From Allotamlana fucoidanivorans (GTDB lineage Bacteria; Bacteroidota; Bacteroidia; Flavobacteriales; Flavobacteriaceae), in NCBI RefSeq assembly GCF_045788535.1, contig NZ_CP074074.1, positions 3,534,001 to 3,598,000 of the forward strand: 64,000 nucleotides of DNA, given 5' to 3'. Position 1 is the first letter of the stretch. Every line of letters begins with the position of its first letter. The position numbers and the translations under genes are program-made. Shown piece by piece: positions 1 to 7,806 of this stretch. The notes beneath the pieces were generated by a model. That model searched no databases. It saw only the letters and a program-made list of their open reading frames with translations, and was not told the DNA's origin.

Positions 1-2
1 CT

Positions 3-1010
3 TTAGTCTTCAAAACTTTTAAAAAATATTTAGGAAAATCCCCTTATGAACTATTTGATACTTTCAATGCAACTTCTGTAAACGCTGCAAGCATCGGTCA
101 GGTGCATCAGGCAGAAAAATATGGGAGAAAACTTGCTGTGAAAATCCAATATCCAGGAGTTGCAGAAAGTATCGCTTCAGATTTGGCTATGGTAAAACCC
201 GTGGCAATAAGCATGTTCAATATCAAGGGTAAAGATTCTGATAAATATTTCCAAGAAGTAGAAGACAAATTAACGGAAGAAACAAATTATTTGTTAGAAA
301 TAGCGCAAAGCAAAGAAATTTCTAAAGCTTGTGCTCATATTCCTAATCTAGAGTTTCCAAATTATTATGATGAGCTTTCTTCAGAGCGTATAATAACGAT
401 GGATTTTATGGATGGTGAACATCTTTCAGAATTTACAAAGCGTAACAAAAATCAAGAATTGGCTAACTTGTTAGGTCAAGCACTATGGGATTTTTATATG
501 TTTCAAATTCATGAACTTAAAAAAGTACATGCCGATCCGCATCCGGGTAACTTCCTCATTTCTAATGACGGTAAATTAATAGCTCTTGATTTTGGGTGTA
601 TGAAACAAATACCCAACACGTTTTATAACCCTTATTTTGAATTGGCAAAAAAAGAAAACTTAGAAAACAAGAGATACTTCAAACAAAAACTTTTTGAATT
701 AGAAATTTTAAAAGAAGAAGATTCTGAAGATGAAAAGGCTTTTTTCACTACCATGTTTCATGATATGCTGAGCGTATTTACACAGCCCTTTCACAAAGAC
801 ACTTTTGATTTTTCAGACCAAGATTTTTTCTCTCAAATAGTCCAACTTGGTGAACGATATTCAAAAAGTGCCAATTTAAAAAAGATGAATGGTAACAGAG
901 GTTCTAAACATTTCATTTACATCAACCGAACTTTCTTTGGTTTGTATAACCTGATGTTTGATTTGAAAGCAGATGACATAACAATCAATAACTACATCAC
1001 TTTACAATGA
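3..1010 (+). CDS. ABC1/UbiB-family atypical kinase, 5' truncated by window edge
   Basis: The reading frame is open from base 3, so the gene begins before the window; the first ATG at 102 is internal. The Ala-rich nucleotide loop of the ABC1 (ADCK/UbiB) family is visible as AASIGQVHQA just before it, followed by the kinase lysine in AVKIQYPGV, the catalytic-loop equivalent HADPHPGN and the metal-binding DFG in IALDFGCMK. Family members are ATP-binding proteins usually linked to quinone or isoprenoid lipid metabolism at the membrane. The stop overlaps the next gene by 4 bases, so the two are probably co-transcribed. The precise substrate cannot be told. Confidence 0.85.
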   Translation, partial: LVFKTFKKYLGKSPYELFDTFNATSVNAASIGQVHQAEKYGRKLAVKIQYPGVAESIASDLAMVKPVAISMFNIKGKDSDKYFQEVEDKLTEETNYLLEIAQSKEISKACAHIPNLEFPNYYDELSSERIITMDFMDGEHLSEFTKRNKNQELANLLGQALWDFYMFQIHELKKVHADPHPGNFLISNDGKLIALDFGCMKQIPNTFYNPYFELAKKENLENKRYFKQKLFELEILKEEDSEDEKAFFTTMFHDMLSVFTQPFHKDTFDFSDQDFFSQIVQLGERYSKSANLKKMNGNRGSKHFIYINRTFFGLYNLMFDLKADDITINNYITLQ

Positions 1011-1639
1011 CATTCTTTTCAGATTCAGATATACAGGCGCTTAACCATATATACAGAATTAACCTAATTAACAGTTGTTCTGGTTATAAATCGGCAAATC
1101 TTATTGGCACAAAATCCTTAGATAATATTGAAAATGTAGCTGTTTTTAGTTCAGTAACGCATTTAGGATCAAGCCCGGCACTCCTAGGCTTTTTTCTCAG
1201 GCCAACCACTGTGTTACGCAACACCTATGAAAACATAAAAGCCACAGGCTCATACACCATCAATCACATTTTTGAAGGGGTTCTACAAGAGGCACACCAT
1301 ACCTCTGCAAAATATGATGCCAATGTTTCTGAATTTGAAGTCACCCATCTCCAAGCCGAATATAAAATAGGATACTCTGCACCTTTTGTAAAATACAGTC
1401 CAGTACAAATGGCCATGCAGTATGTGGAAGAATATCCCATTAAAGCGAATAACACCATACTAGTTGTAGGTAAAATAACAGGATTGTTTGTTGAAGATAG
1501 ACTAATTACTGAAGATGGGTTTGTAAACCTATCAGAAGGGAATATTGCAGCGATAAACGGTCTTGATGGTTATGCCATTCCAAAGAGCAACAAACGTTTT
1601 GGCTATCAAAGACCCAAAGCACTAAGTTCAATGTTATGA
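1007..1639 (+). CDS. flavin reductase-like (FMN-binding split-barrel) protein
   Basis: A 210-residue protein with the flavin reductase-like pattern: FSSVTHLGSSPALLGFFLRP near residues 47-66, followed by TYENIKATGSYTINH, as in DIM6/NTAB-type FMN-binding proteins. It would reduce or bind FMN using NAD(P)H, but the partner oxygenase is unknown. It overlaps the ABC1 gene upstream and the epimerase gene downstream by 4 bases each (ATGA type), which indicates translational coupling in one operon. Family assignment rests on motif recognition. Confidence 0.7.
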   Translation: MTFFSDSDIQALNHIYRINLINSCSGYKSANLIGTKSLDNIENVAVFSSVTHLGSSPALLGFFLRPTTVLRNTYENIKATGSYTINHIFEGVLQEAHHTSAKYDANVSEFEVTHLQAEYKIGYSAPFVKYSPVQMAMQYVEEYPIKANNTILVVGKITGLFVEDRLITEDGFVNLSEGNIAAINGLDGYAIPKSNKRFGYQRPKALSSML

Positions 1640-3060
1640 CTATTTTAGTAACAGGAGCCACGGGCTACATAGGTAAGCGACTTATCCCCATGTTATTACA
1701 CCATGGACATACAGTGGTTTGTGCCATAAGAGACCGCATGCGTGCAGATAAACATTACAGTGACGAAGAAAATATTTTTTTCATAGAAGTTGACTTTTTA
1801 AAACCAGAAACTCTTAAAAACATTCCTCATGCTATTGATGTAGCCTATTACCTCATTCATTCTATGTCAAACTCTTCAAGAGATTTTAAATCTTTAGAAG
1901 CCCAATGTGCAAAAAATTTTAAAACATATATAGAACAAACAGATGTTAAACAGGTCATATACTTAAGTGGTATTACCAACGATAATAATTTATCTGAACA
2001 CCTTAGCTCAAGACAACAGGTAGAACAACTTTTAAAGTCTGAAACATATGCCTTAACAACATTTAAGGCAGGTATAATTGTGGGTTCTGGAAGTTCCTCT
2101 TTTGAAATTATTAGAGATTTGGTTGAAAAACTCCCTTTTATGATTGCTCCTAAATGGCTCAATACAAAAACACAACCTATTGCTGTTCGGGATGTACTTC
2201 ATTTTTTACATCGAGCGGCTGGCCATCAAGAACTGTATAATAAAGCCTATGATATTTTTGGACCAGAAACCCTGACCTACAAACAAATGCTTTTACAATT
2301 TGCCGAGGTAAGGCATTTAAAAAGACGCATTTTAACCGTCCCAGTTATGACTCCAAAATTATCATCGTATTGGCTATATTTTGTTACCTCAACCTCTTAC
2401 AAATTAGCCTCCGCCTTGGTAGATAGTATGGGCGTAGAAATAATTGGCAACCCCAGCAGCATTAATCAACTACTAAATATAAAGCCTCTAACTTATAAAA
2501 AATCTGTAGCCTTAGCGTTTGAAAAAATAGAACAAAATGGTATTATCTCCAGCTGGAAAGACTCTATCGTGAGTAGTGGCAGACTAAATAAAAACCTTCA
2601 CAAATACATTAATGTGCCAAAATTTGGCTGTTTCAAAGATTACAAAGAGCTCCCTGTAAATAATGCCGAAAAAACTCTTGATAAAATTTGGGCGATTGGA
2701 GGAAAAACAGGCTGGTATTACGGTAACATTTTATGGAGAATGAGAGGGTATGTAGACAAGGCATTTGGCGGAATTGGTTTACGACGAGGAAGAACCAATC
2801 CAGTAGATTTAGATGCTGGTGATGCGCTTGATTTTTGGCGAGTCATTTTTGCGGATAAAACACAACAAAAACTACTATTATATGCTGAAATGCGTTTGCC
2901 TGGTGAAGCCTGGCTTGAATTTAAAATTGAAAACAATGTATTAAAGCAAACAGCAACCTTTAGGCCGCGAGGTATATGGGGCAGATTATACTGGTTTGGA
3001 GTCTTGCCATTTCATGGTCTAATCTTTAATGGTATGATTAATAAATTAGTTGCTGTTTGA
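1636..3060 (+). CDS. SDR-type NAD(P)-binding epimerase with C-terminal DUF2867
   Basis: The N-terminus has a Rossmann dinucleotide motif, TGATGYIGKRL (residues 7-17), of atypical short-chain dehydrogenases. YLIHSM and the later YLSGITND segment fit the NAD(P)-binding epimerase fold. The last 150 residues (WAIGGKTGWYYGN, GRTNPVDLDAGDALDFWRV) are DUF2867-like, a combination common in Bacteroidota and Proteobacteria. Total length is 474 residues. It is the third gene of an overlapping trio with the kinase and flavin reductase. The substrate is unknown. Confidence 0.8.
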   Translation: MTILVTGATGYIGKRLIPMLLHHGHTVVCAIRDRMRADKHYSDEENIFFIEVDFLKPETLKNIPHAIDVAYYLIHSMSNSSRDFKSLEAQCAKNFKTYIEQTDVKQVIYLSGITNDNNLSEHLSSRQQVEQLLKSETYALTTFKAGIIVGSGSSSFEIIRDLVEKLPFMIAPKWLNTKTQPIAVRDVLHFLHRAAGHQELYNKAYDIFGPETLTYKQMLLQFAEVRHLKRRILTVPVMTPKLSSYWLYFVTSTSYKLASALVDSMGVEIIGNPSSINQLLNIKPLTYKKSVALAFEKIEQNGIISSWKDSIVSSGRLNKNLHKYINVPKFGCFKDYKELPVNNAEKTLDKIWAIGGKTGWYYGNILWRMRGYVDKAFGGIGLRRGRTNPVDLDAGDALDFWRVIFADKTQQKLLLYAEMRLPGEAWLEFKIENNVLKQTATFRPRGIWGRLYWFGVLPFHGLIFNGMINKLVAV

Positions 3061-3061
3061 T

Positions 3062-3190
3062 TTGAGAAAACAACATTTACCACAAAAAATTTGTCCAGCT
3101 TGCAAGCGTCCGTTTTCATGGCGAAAGAAATGGGATAAAAATTGGTCTAATGTAAATGTCCAAAATGGAACAAGCGTTTTATCAATTTAA
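3062..3190 (+). pseudogene. truncated DUF2256 zinc-ribbon gene
   Basis: Starting at TTG 3062, two bases after the previous stop, the frame reads LRKQHLPQKICPACKRPFSW then RKKWDKNWSNV, the start of the short DUF2256 family (CxxCxRPFxWRKKW). The family normally continues with a second Cys pair (YCSxxC). Here the match stops after NWSNV and the frame runs into unrelated residues before a stop at 3190. The break coincides with the start of photolyase-like sequence, so a deletion has probably joined the two. Confidence 0.6.
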
Positions 3191-3320
3191 ACTAGGTCAT
3201 GACTACCCTTTTCCCATTATAGATTTAGAGGCGGCACGTAAAACAGCTAGCAATACCTTTTGGAATTTAAGAAAACACACCTTAAATAGGTCGGTAACCA
3301 ACAGTAAAAGTATCAAGTAA
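3156..3320 (+). pseudogene. C-terminal remnant of a cryptochrome/photolyase gene
   Basis: The frame from 3156 encodes 54 residues, beginning MSKMEQAFYQFKLGHDYPFP and continuing IIDLEAARKTASNTFWNLRK. This matches the extreme C-terminus of cryptochrome/photolyase proteins (lEQxFYxxKxGxDYPxPIVDL). The other roughly 450 residues are absent. DUF2256 and photolyase genes are often neighbours in flavobacteria, so one internal deletion explains both remnants. An intact photolyase remains at 7806-9113. Confidence 0.6.
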
Positions 3321-3407
3321 TACAGGGTTAATCCAAAATTATAAGTTTTTCTAATAGTGCTATTACATATTTTGTTTAATTTTTTTTATTATTTATTAAA
3401 CATTTTG

Positions 3408-3415
3408 TAGTTTTG
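3408..3415 (+). promoter_or_regulatory. Bacteroidota -7 promoter motif
   Basis: TAGTTTTG matches TAnnTTTG and ends 17 bases before the ATG at 3433. No TTG lies at the expected spacing upstream, so this is a half-promoter call. Confidence 0.4.
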
Positions 3416-3432
3416 AGTAATATGGAAAACGT

Positions 3433-3861
3433 ATGATACTCAATTCAACATTTTACAATAAGGAAGAAAAGCAAATTTTAAAAGATCTGGTCGGTGATTC
3501 TTTTTCATTCTTTGAGTCAATTAAAATAGGTGGTATAGGATCAAAACGAATGATCATTAATGATGTTAGTCCGAACCTAAAGCCATACATAAATAAAGTG
3601 GCCGATATCAATTATGCCAATATTGAATTAAGAAAAAAAGGCATTTTAATATACATTAATAAAGGCCTGAAAAATTTCACTTGGGCCATTCCCTTTTTTC
3701 AATTGGTTATTTACAAAACCAATGGTTCAAGCATTCATGCGCAAGGAAAGTTTATTAATTTTTTGAATAACAAAACCTTTAAAGAGAATAAAAAGTTTTT
3801 CACCAAGTTGATGGATTTAAAAACTGAATACGATTTACAATATAATTTTCAAAATTTATGA
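3433..3861 (+). CDS. conserved hypothetical protein (142 aa)
   Basis: I do not recognise a defined function. The 142-residue soluble protein has no signal peptide or membrane segment and is moderately basic. Its stop overlaps the ATG of the following TIGR03643-type gene (ATGA), which suggests translational coupling. A TAnnTTTG motif lies just upstream, so it probably heads this transcription unit. The start at 3433 is the first ATG after that motif. Confidence 0.6.
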   Translation: MILNSTFYNKEEKQILKDLVGDSFSFFESIKIGGIGSKRMIINDVSPNLKPYINKVADINYANIELRKKGILIYINKGLKNFTWAIPFFQLVIYKTNGSSIHAQGKFINFLNNKTFKENKKFFTKLMDLKTEYDLQYNFQNL

Positions 3862-4064
3862 TTCAGCAGGCTACAGATAGAATTATTGAAATGGCTTGGG
3901 AAGATTGCACTCCATTTGAAGCCATCTCCTTTCAGTTTGGGTTGGCTGAAAAAGAGGTCATAAAACGGATGCGTACCGAATTAAAACCTTCAAGTTTTAA
4001 GTTATGAAGAAAACGTGTTCAGAATAGAAAAACGAAACACCAAAAAAACGAGACTTTAAATTAG
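3858..4064 (+). pseudogene. TIGR03643-family small gene with premature stop
   Basis: The frame reads MIQQATDRIIEMAWEDCTPF, then EAISFQFGLAEKEVIKRMRT and ELKPSSFKL, followed by TGA at 4005-4007. Family members read SFKLWRKRV at this point. After the TGA the same frame continues RKRVQNRKTKH to TAG at 4062. The Trp codon TGG has therefore probably mutated to TGA. The product would lose about 19 basic C-terminal residues, so it may be non-functional or merely shortened. Confidence 0.65.
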
Positions 4065-4166
4065 GGTGTTTTAAATGTACTCGTCAAAGATATATTTCAA
4101 TTAATAAAATATCAAAACGCTAAGGTGCTTTGATTAGCTATCAATAATACAGCACAAAAAGAAACT

Positions 4167-4862
4167 ATGGAACTAGAAACATTAAAAACAAAAAAAAACG
4201 GACATAAATTAAACGGTTTTACAATAGATGATATTGGAGATGACCATCTTTACACTGGTGTTGAAACTCCTTTAAAGGCAGATGCCTTCAAAATTTCCGA
4301 TACAGAAAAAAAAGAGCGTATTGCCATACTGTTTCAAGAAATTATGGATGTTATGGGCTTAGATCTGACAGACGATTCCTTGAAAGGTACTCCTGAACGC
4401 GTAGCCAAAATGTATATTGATGAGATTTTTTCTGGTTTAAATCCAAAAAACAAACCAAAAATTGCATTGTTTGATAATAAATATAACTATAACCAAATGC
4501 TGGTAGAAAAAAATATTTCGTTTTATTCAAATTGCGAGCATCATTTTGTTCCCATTATAGGTAAAGCGCATGTAGCATATATCTCGTCGGGTAAGGTTAT
4601 TGGCTTATCTAAGCTCAATAGAATGGTGCAATATTACGCCAAACGACCTCAGGTTCAAGAACGTTTAACCAACCAAATAGCTAAAGATCTGCAAGATATT
4701 TTAAACACCAATGATATTGCTGTAATAATAGATGCAAAACACCTGTGTGTTTCATCACGAGGTATAAAAGATGACACATCTTCAACGGTTACTGCCTTTT
4801 ATAGTGGAAAATTTAAAAGCCCTGAAAAAATTAGAGAATTACAAAACTTTTTAAATAATTAA
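4167..4862 (+). CDS. folE: GTP cyclohydrolase I
   Basis: Converts GTP to 7,8-dihydroneopterin triphosphate, the first step of tetrahydrofolate and pterin synthesis. The zinc-site motifs are intact: SNCEHHFVPI (Cys and His ligands) and HLCVSSRGIKD (second Cys). LTDDSLKGTPERVAKMY and SKLNRMVQYYAKRPQVQERL are family hallmarks. The length of 231 residues is normal, with an N-terminal extension of about 40 residues. It stands among photolyase and redox genes, and pterin/folate is a photolyase antenna cofactor, which is consistent with a light-stress cluster. Confidence 0.95.
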   Translation: MELETLKTKKNGHKLNGFTIDDIGDDHLYTGVETPLKADAFKISDTEKKERIAILFQEIMDVMGLDLTDDSLKGTPERVAKMYIDEIFSGLNPKNKPKIALFDNKYNYNQMLVEKNISFYSNCEHHFVPIIGKAHVAYISSGKVIGLSKLNRMVQYYAKRPQVQERLTNQIAKDLQDILNTNDIAVIIDAKHLCVSSRGIKDDTSSTVTAFYSGKFKSPEKIRELQNFLNN

Positions 4863-4866
4863 AATT

Positions 4867-5085
4867 ATGGACGTAATAAACAGAGCTTTAGAGTTTGAGC
4901 AAAGAAAGACAAAATCACTCTCAACCAGTGATCGCGTAAAACTATCAAGAGAAGCCAAAACCTTGATTTTAGACCTCAACCAAATCTATAAACAAAAAAA
5001 AGACGAACGTATTATGGACATCATGAAAAGGCTAACAGTAATAAAACGCAAGGTGGAAAAGCGATTAAAAGGGCGTTTGTTATAA
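4867..5085 (+). CDS. small helical hypothetical protein (72 aa), paralogue of 5245-5460
   Basis: A short, highly charged, probably all-helical protein with no recognised family. It begins five bases after folE and ends in a very basic stretch (KRKVEKRLKGR). About 60% of its residues match the 71-residue protein encoded at 5245-5460, with the same LEFEQRK start and MKRLTxIK core, so the two arose by tandem duplication. Confidence 0.6.
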   Translation: MDVINRALEFEQRKTKSLSTSDRVKLSREAKTLILDLNQIYKQKKDERIMDIMKRLTVIKRKVEKRLKGRLL

Positions 5086-5244
5086 TGGTAATGGGACCTC
5101 TTTTTTTCTTTAAAGTATTAAATTTTACTTAATTAAACATTGTAAAAATTAATAATAACATAGTTTTTGTTATATTGTCCGATTATGAAAGGAACCAATC
5201 TCTGTTCCGACATAAAACATTGGTATAAAGATTAAACAAACACT

Positions 5245-5460
5245 ATGGAGCTTATTGAACGTGCTTTAGAATTTGAGCAGCGCAAACACACTTTTAAAAC
5301 AACTAGCGAACGCATTGAATCTTCTAGAGAAGTTAAAGACTTAATACTTAGTTTAAACACTATTTATAAAGAGAATAAAGATCCTGAAATCATGGATCTT
5401 ATGAAACGCTTAACCGCGATAAAACAAAAAATAGAGAAAAGGCTTAAGGGCAGGCCATAA
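5245..5460 (+). CDS. small helical hypothetical protein (71 aa), paralogue of 4867-5085
   Basis: Shares the ALEFEQRK N-terminus, central IMDLMKRLTAIK and C-terminal EKRLKG with the preceding 72-residue protein. A 159-base gap separates them, long enough for a separate promoter. Function unknown. No membrane or secretion signal is visible. Confidence 0.6.
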   Translation: MELIERALEFEQRKHTFKTTSERIESSREVKDLILSLNTIYKENKDPEIMDLMKRLTAIKQKIEKRLKGRP

Positions 5461-5483
5461 CGAAAATAATGCCCTGAAACCAT

Positions 5484-6167
5484 ATGAAAACAGTAATTCT
5501 TGTAGGTGGTAGTAAGGGCATTGGAAATGCCATTCTAAACAAACTTGTTGGCACTCATCAAGTTATAAACATCAGCAGAACCGCACCTGCTGAATCACAT
5601 CACAATTTAACACACCATACGTGTGATATACTCAATGATGAATTGCCTGTAATTAATAATGCCGATCAGCTTATTTATTGCCCCGGAAGCATCAATCTTA
5701 AGCCCATTTCAAAATTAAGCTTAGAAGACTTTAAGAACGATTTTGAAATAAACGTTTTGGGGGCTGTGAAAACGATTCAACAATATCTGCCCCTTTTAAA
5801 AGATGGGCAAAATCCCTCTATATTATTATTCAGCACCGTAGCCGCAAAATTAGGTATGCCTTACCACGCCAGTATTGCCGCTTCTAAAGGAGGGGTTGAA
5901 GGCTTGGTTAAATCTTTGGGGGCTGAATTAGCACCATCTATAAGAATAAATGCCATAGCGCCTACTGTGACTAACACAGATTTGGCTGCAAGGCTTTTAA
6001 GAAATGAAAAAATGATAGCAAACATAACAGAAAGACACCCTCTGAAAAAATTTCTATCACCAGAAGAAGTTGCAGACATGGCAATTTTTTTAATTTCTGA
6101 AAACGCGAATTCTATTTCAGGTCAGGTTTTTGAAATGGATTGCGGTATTGTAAGTTTCAAAATATAA
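5484..6167 (+). CDS. short-chain dehydrogenase/reductase (227 aa)
   Basis: A classical SDR with cofactor motif GGSKGIG (residues 8-14), the NAG-equivalent region YCPGSIN, catalytic Ser in LLFSTVAAK, and the active-site Tyr/Lys pair in MPYHASIAASKGGVEG, where the Tyr comes five residues earlier than usual and His-Ala-Ser-Ile precedes the Lys segment. C-terminal PLKKFLSPEEVADMAIFL and SGQVFEMDCG are typical of the family. The NAD(P)H-dependent substrate is unknown. It lies directly upstream of a glutathione peroxidase gene (4-base gap). Confidence 0.8.
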   Translation: MKTVILVGGSKGIGNAILNKLVGTHQVINISRTAPAESHHNLTHHTCDILNDELPVINNADQLIYCPGSINLKPISKLSLEDFKNDFEINVLGAVKTIQQYLPLLKDGQNPSILLFSTVAAKLGMPYHASIAASKGGVEGLVKSLGAELAPSIRINAIAPTVTNTDLAARLLRNEKMIANITERHPLKKFLSPEEVADMAIFLISENANSISGQVFEMDCGIVSFKI

Positions 6168-6171
6168 TATT

Positions 6172-6708
6172 ATGAGTTTAAATGCTATACTTCGTCCAAA
6201 ACTAAATCGAAATCAATCTAATGACGCTTCAAATGAGATTAACCTTTATGATATTGAAATAAACGCGCTGAATGGCCAGCCTGTTCATTTAGAAACCTTT
6301 CGTGGTAAATATCTTTTATTTGTAAATGTAGCTTCACAATGCGGCTTTACCAAGCAATATAAAGCGCTTCAAGACTTGCAAAACAAATACAATGATAAAT
6401 TACAAATTATAGGCGTGCCTTGTAATCAATTTGGTGGTCAAGAGCCCGGAAATGCCGAAGATATAAAAAACTTTTGCTCGGTTAATTACGGGGTTTCGTT
6501 CTTAATAACCGAAAAAATTGAAGTAAAAGGAAATAACCAGCACCCTTTGTATCAATGGCTTACCCAGAAAAAATATAATAAGGTTAAATCTTCCTCGATA
6601 CGCTGGAATTTTCAAAAATACTTGATAAGCCCAGACGGGAAATTAATCGATTATTATTACTCCATAACCCAACCTAATAGTTCAAAAATTTTAAAACACC
6701 TAAATTAA
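6172..6708 (+). CDS. glutathione peroxidase family protein (thiol peroxidase)
   Basis: Reduces hydroperoxides using thioredoxin or glutathione-type donors. The peroxidatic Cys lies in NVASQCGFTKQY, followed by the family Gln/Trp motifs PCNQFGGQEPG and RWNFQKYLI. It is a Cys enzyme, not a selenoprotein. The 178-residue product has an N-terminal extension of about 25 residues before the fold and no clear signal peptide. Its position between an SDR and TspO fits an oxidative/light stress operon. Confidence 0.9.
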   Translation: MSLNAILRPKLNRNQSNDASNEINLYDIEINALNGQPVHLETFRGKYLLFVNVASQCGFTKQYKALQDLQNKYNDKLQIIGVPCNQFGGQEPGNAEDIKNFCSVNYGVSFLITEKIEVKGNNQHPLYQWLTQKKYNKVKSSSIRWNFQKYLISPDGKLIDYYYSITQPNSSKILKHLN

Positions 6709-6714
6709 ATTGCT

Positions 6715-6891
6715 ATGTTCGGATTTTTAAAAAGACAATCAAAAAAACAAAAATTAGAAAAAAAGTTCAAACAACTTATGCAGGAGTGGCATGCCTTATC
6801 GCAAATAGATAGATCTGAAAGTGACAAAAAATTTGCCGAAGCACAAGCGATTGCAAAAATATTAAACAAACTAAAACATGAAGTTGCTTAA
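6715..6891 (+). CDS. Lacal_2735-type small protein (58 aa)
   Basis: A 58-codon gene beginning MFGFLKRQSKKQKLEKKFKQ and ending in LNKLKHEVA. It resembles the small Lacal_2735 family of flavobacteria (MFGFLKxKSxxxKLxKKYxxL). It is basic, helical and of unknown function. It lies 6 bases after the peroxidase gene and its last 14 bases overlap tspO, so it belongs to that operon. Confidence 0.65.
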   Translation: MFGFLKRQSKKQKLEKKFKQLMQEWHALSQIDRSESDKKFAEAQAIAKILNKLKHEVA

Positions 6892-7336
6892 ATATAGTGT
6901 TGTATTCTTAATTATAAATTTTTTAGCCTTGTATCTAGGCAACCTGCTAATGGCCAATGGCCCGCGAACAGATTGGTATAAAAACCTGAATCAAGCGTCT
7001 TGGACGCCTCCCGGTTGGGTATTTGGTGCAGCCTGGACCATTATTATGATTTGCTTCTCCATATATATGGCCTGGCTATATGATAGCATACAACATAAAG
7101 TTATTCTCTTGTTTTCTATTCAGTTTATACTCAATGTAATATGGAACTACGTATTTTTCAACCAACACCTAGTAGGTACCGGATTAATTGTAATAACCCT
7201 GTTAACGGCAGTAGTAACTATATTTCTTTTCAAATATTTTCATGTGCTCAAATACAAGTCACTATTCATTGCCCCGTACTTTATTTGGCTTTGTATTGCT
7301 ACTTCACTTAATATGTATATTTACATACACAACTAA
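6878..7336 (+). CDS. tspO: TspO/MBR (tryptophan-rich sensory) membrane protein
   Basis: Five predicted membrane segments over 152 residues, with the Trp/Pro-rich signature LNQASWTPPGWVFGAAWTI characteristic of TspO/translocator proteins. Bacterial TspO binds or degrades porphyrins and responds to light and oxygen. It overlaps the preceding small gene and is followed after 2 bases by an SRPBCC protein and then photolyase. This order recurs in light-response clusters of marine flavobacteria, supporting a photoprotective role. Confidence 0.9.
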   Translation: MKLLKYSVVFLIINFLALYLGNLLMANGPRTDWYKNLNQASWTPPGWVFGAAWTIIMICFSIYMAWLYDSIQHKVILLFSIQFILNVIWNYVFFNQHLVGTGLIVITLLTAVVTIFLFKYFHVLKYKSLFIAPYFIWLCIATSLNMYIYIHN

Positions 7337-7338
7337 CC

Positions 7339-7806
7339 ATGAAAATTTACAGATTACACAAAACGCAAAAATTGCCCATTTCTGTTGATGACGCTTGGAC
7401 ATTTCTTTCAAATCCGGCAAACCTAAAAATCATAACCCCAGATTATATGGGATTCAATATCTTATCTGGTGCAGACAGACCCATGTTTGCAGGGCAAATC
7501 ATTCAATACATAGTTACCCCCGTATTGGGTATTAAAACCACATGGGTAACCGAGATTACCCATTGTATTAACAGAGAATATTTTGTAGATGAACAGCGTT
7601 TTGGCCCTTACGCTTTATGGCATCACAAGCATTTTATAAAGAAAATTGATGGCGGTGTTGAAATGGAAGATATTATTGATTACAAAATGCCAATGGGAAT
7701 GCTTGGTCAATGTGTGCATCCCTTCTTAGTGAAACCCAAGCTTGAAAATATTTTTAACTACAGAATGGCAAAATTAGAAGCCCTCTTTGGAACCTACAAA
7801 AGATAA
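7339..7806 (+). CDS. SRPBCC-family (cyclase/dehydrase-like) protein
   Basis: 155 residues beginning with the START-like pattern: VDDAWTFLSNPANLKIITPDYMGF, strand-rich centre, and a C-terminal helix (LENIFNYRMAKLEALFG). SRPBCC proteins bind hydrophobic ligands; the ligand is unknown here. The ATG of the photolyase gene overlaps its last base (TAATG), indicating coupled translation. Confidence 0.8.
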   Translation: MKIYRLHKTQKLPISVDDAWTFLSNPANLKIITPDYMGFNILSGADRPMFAGQIIQYIVTPVLGIKTTWVTEITHCINREYFVDEQRFGPYALWHHKHFIKKIDGGVEMEDIIDYKMPMGMLGQCVHPFLVKPKLENIFNYRMAKLEALFGTYKR

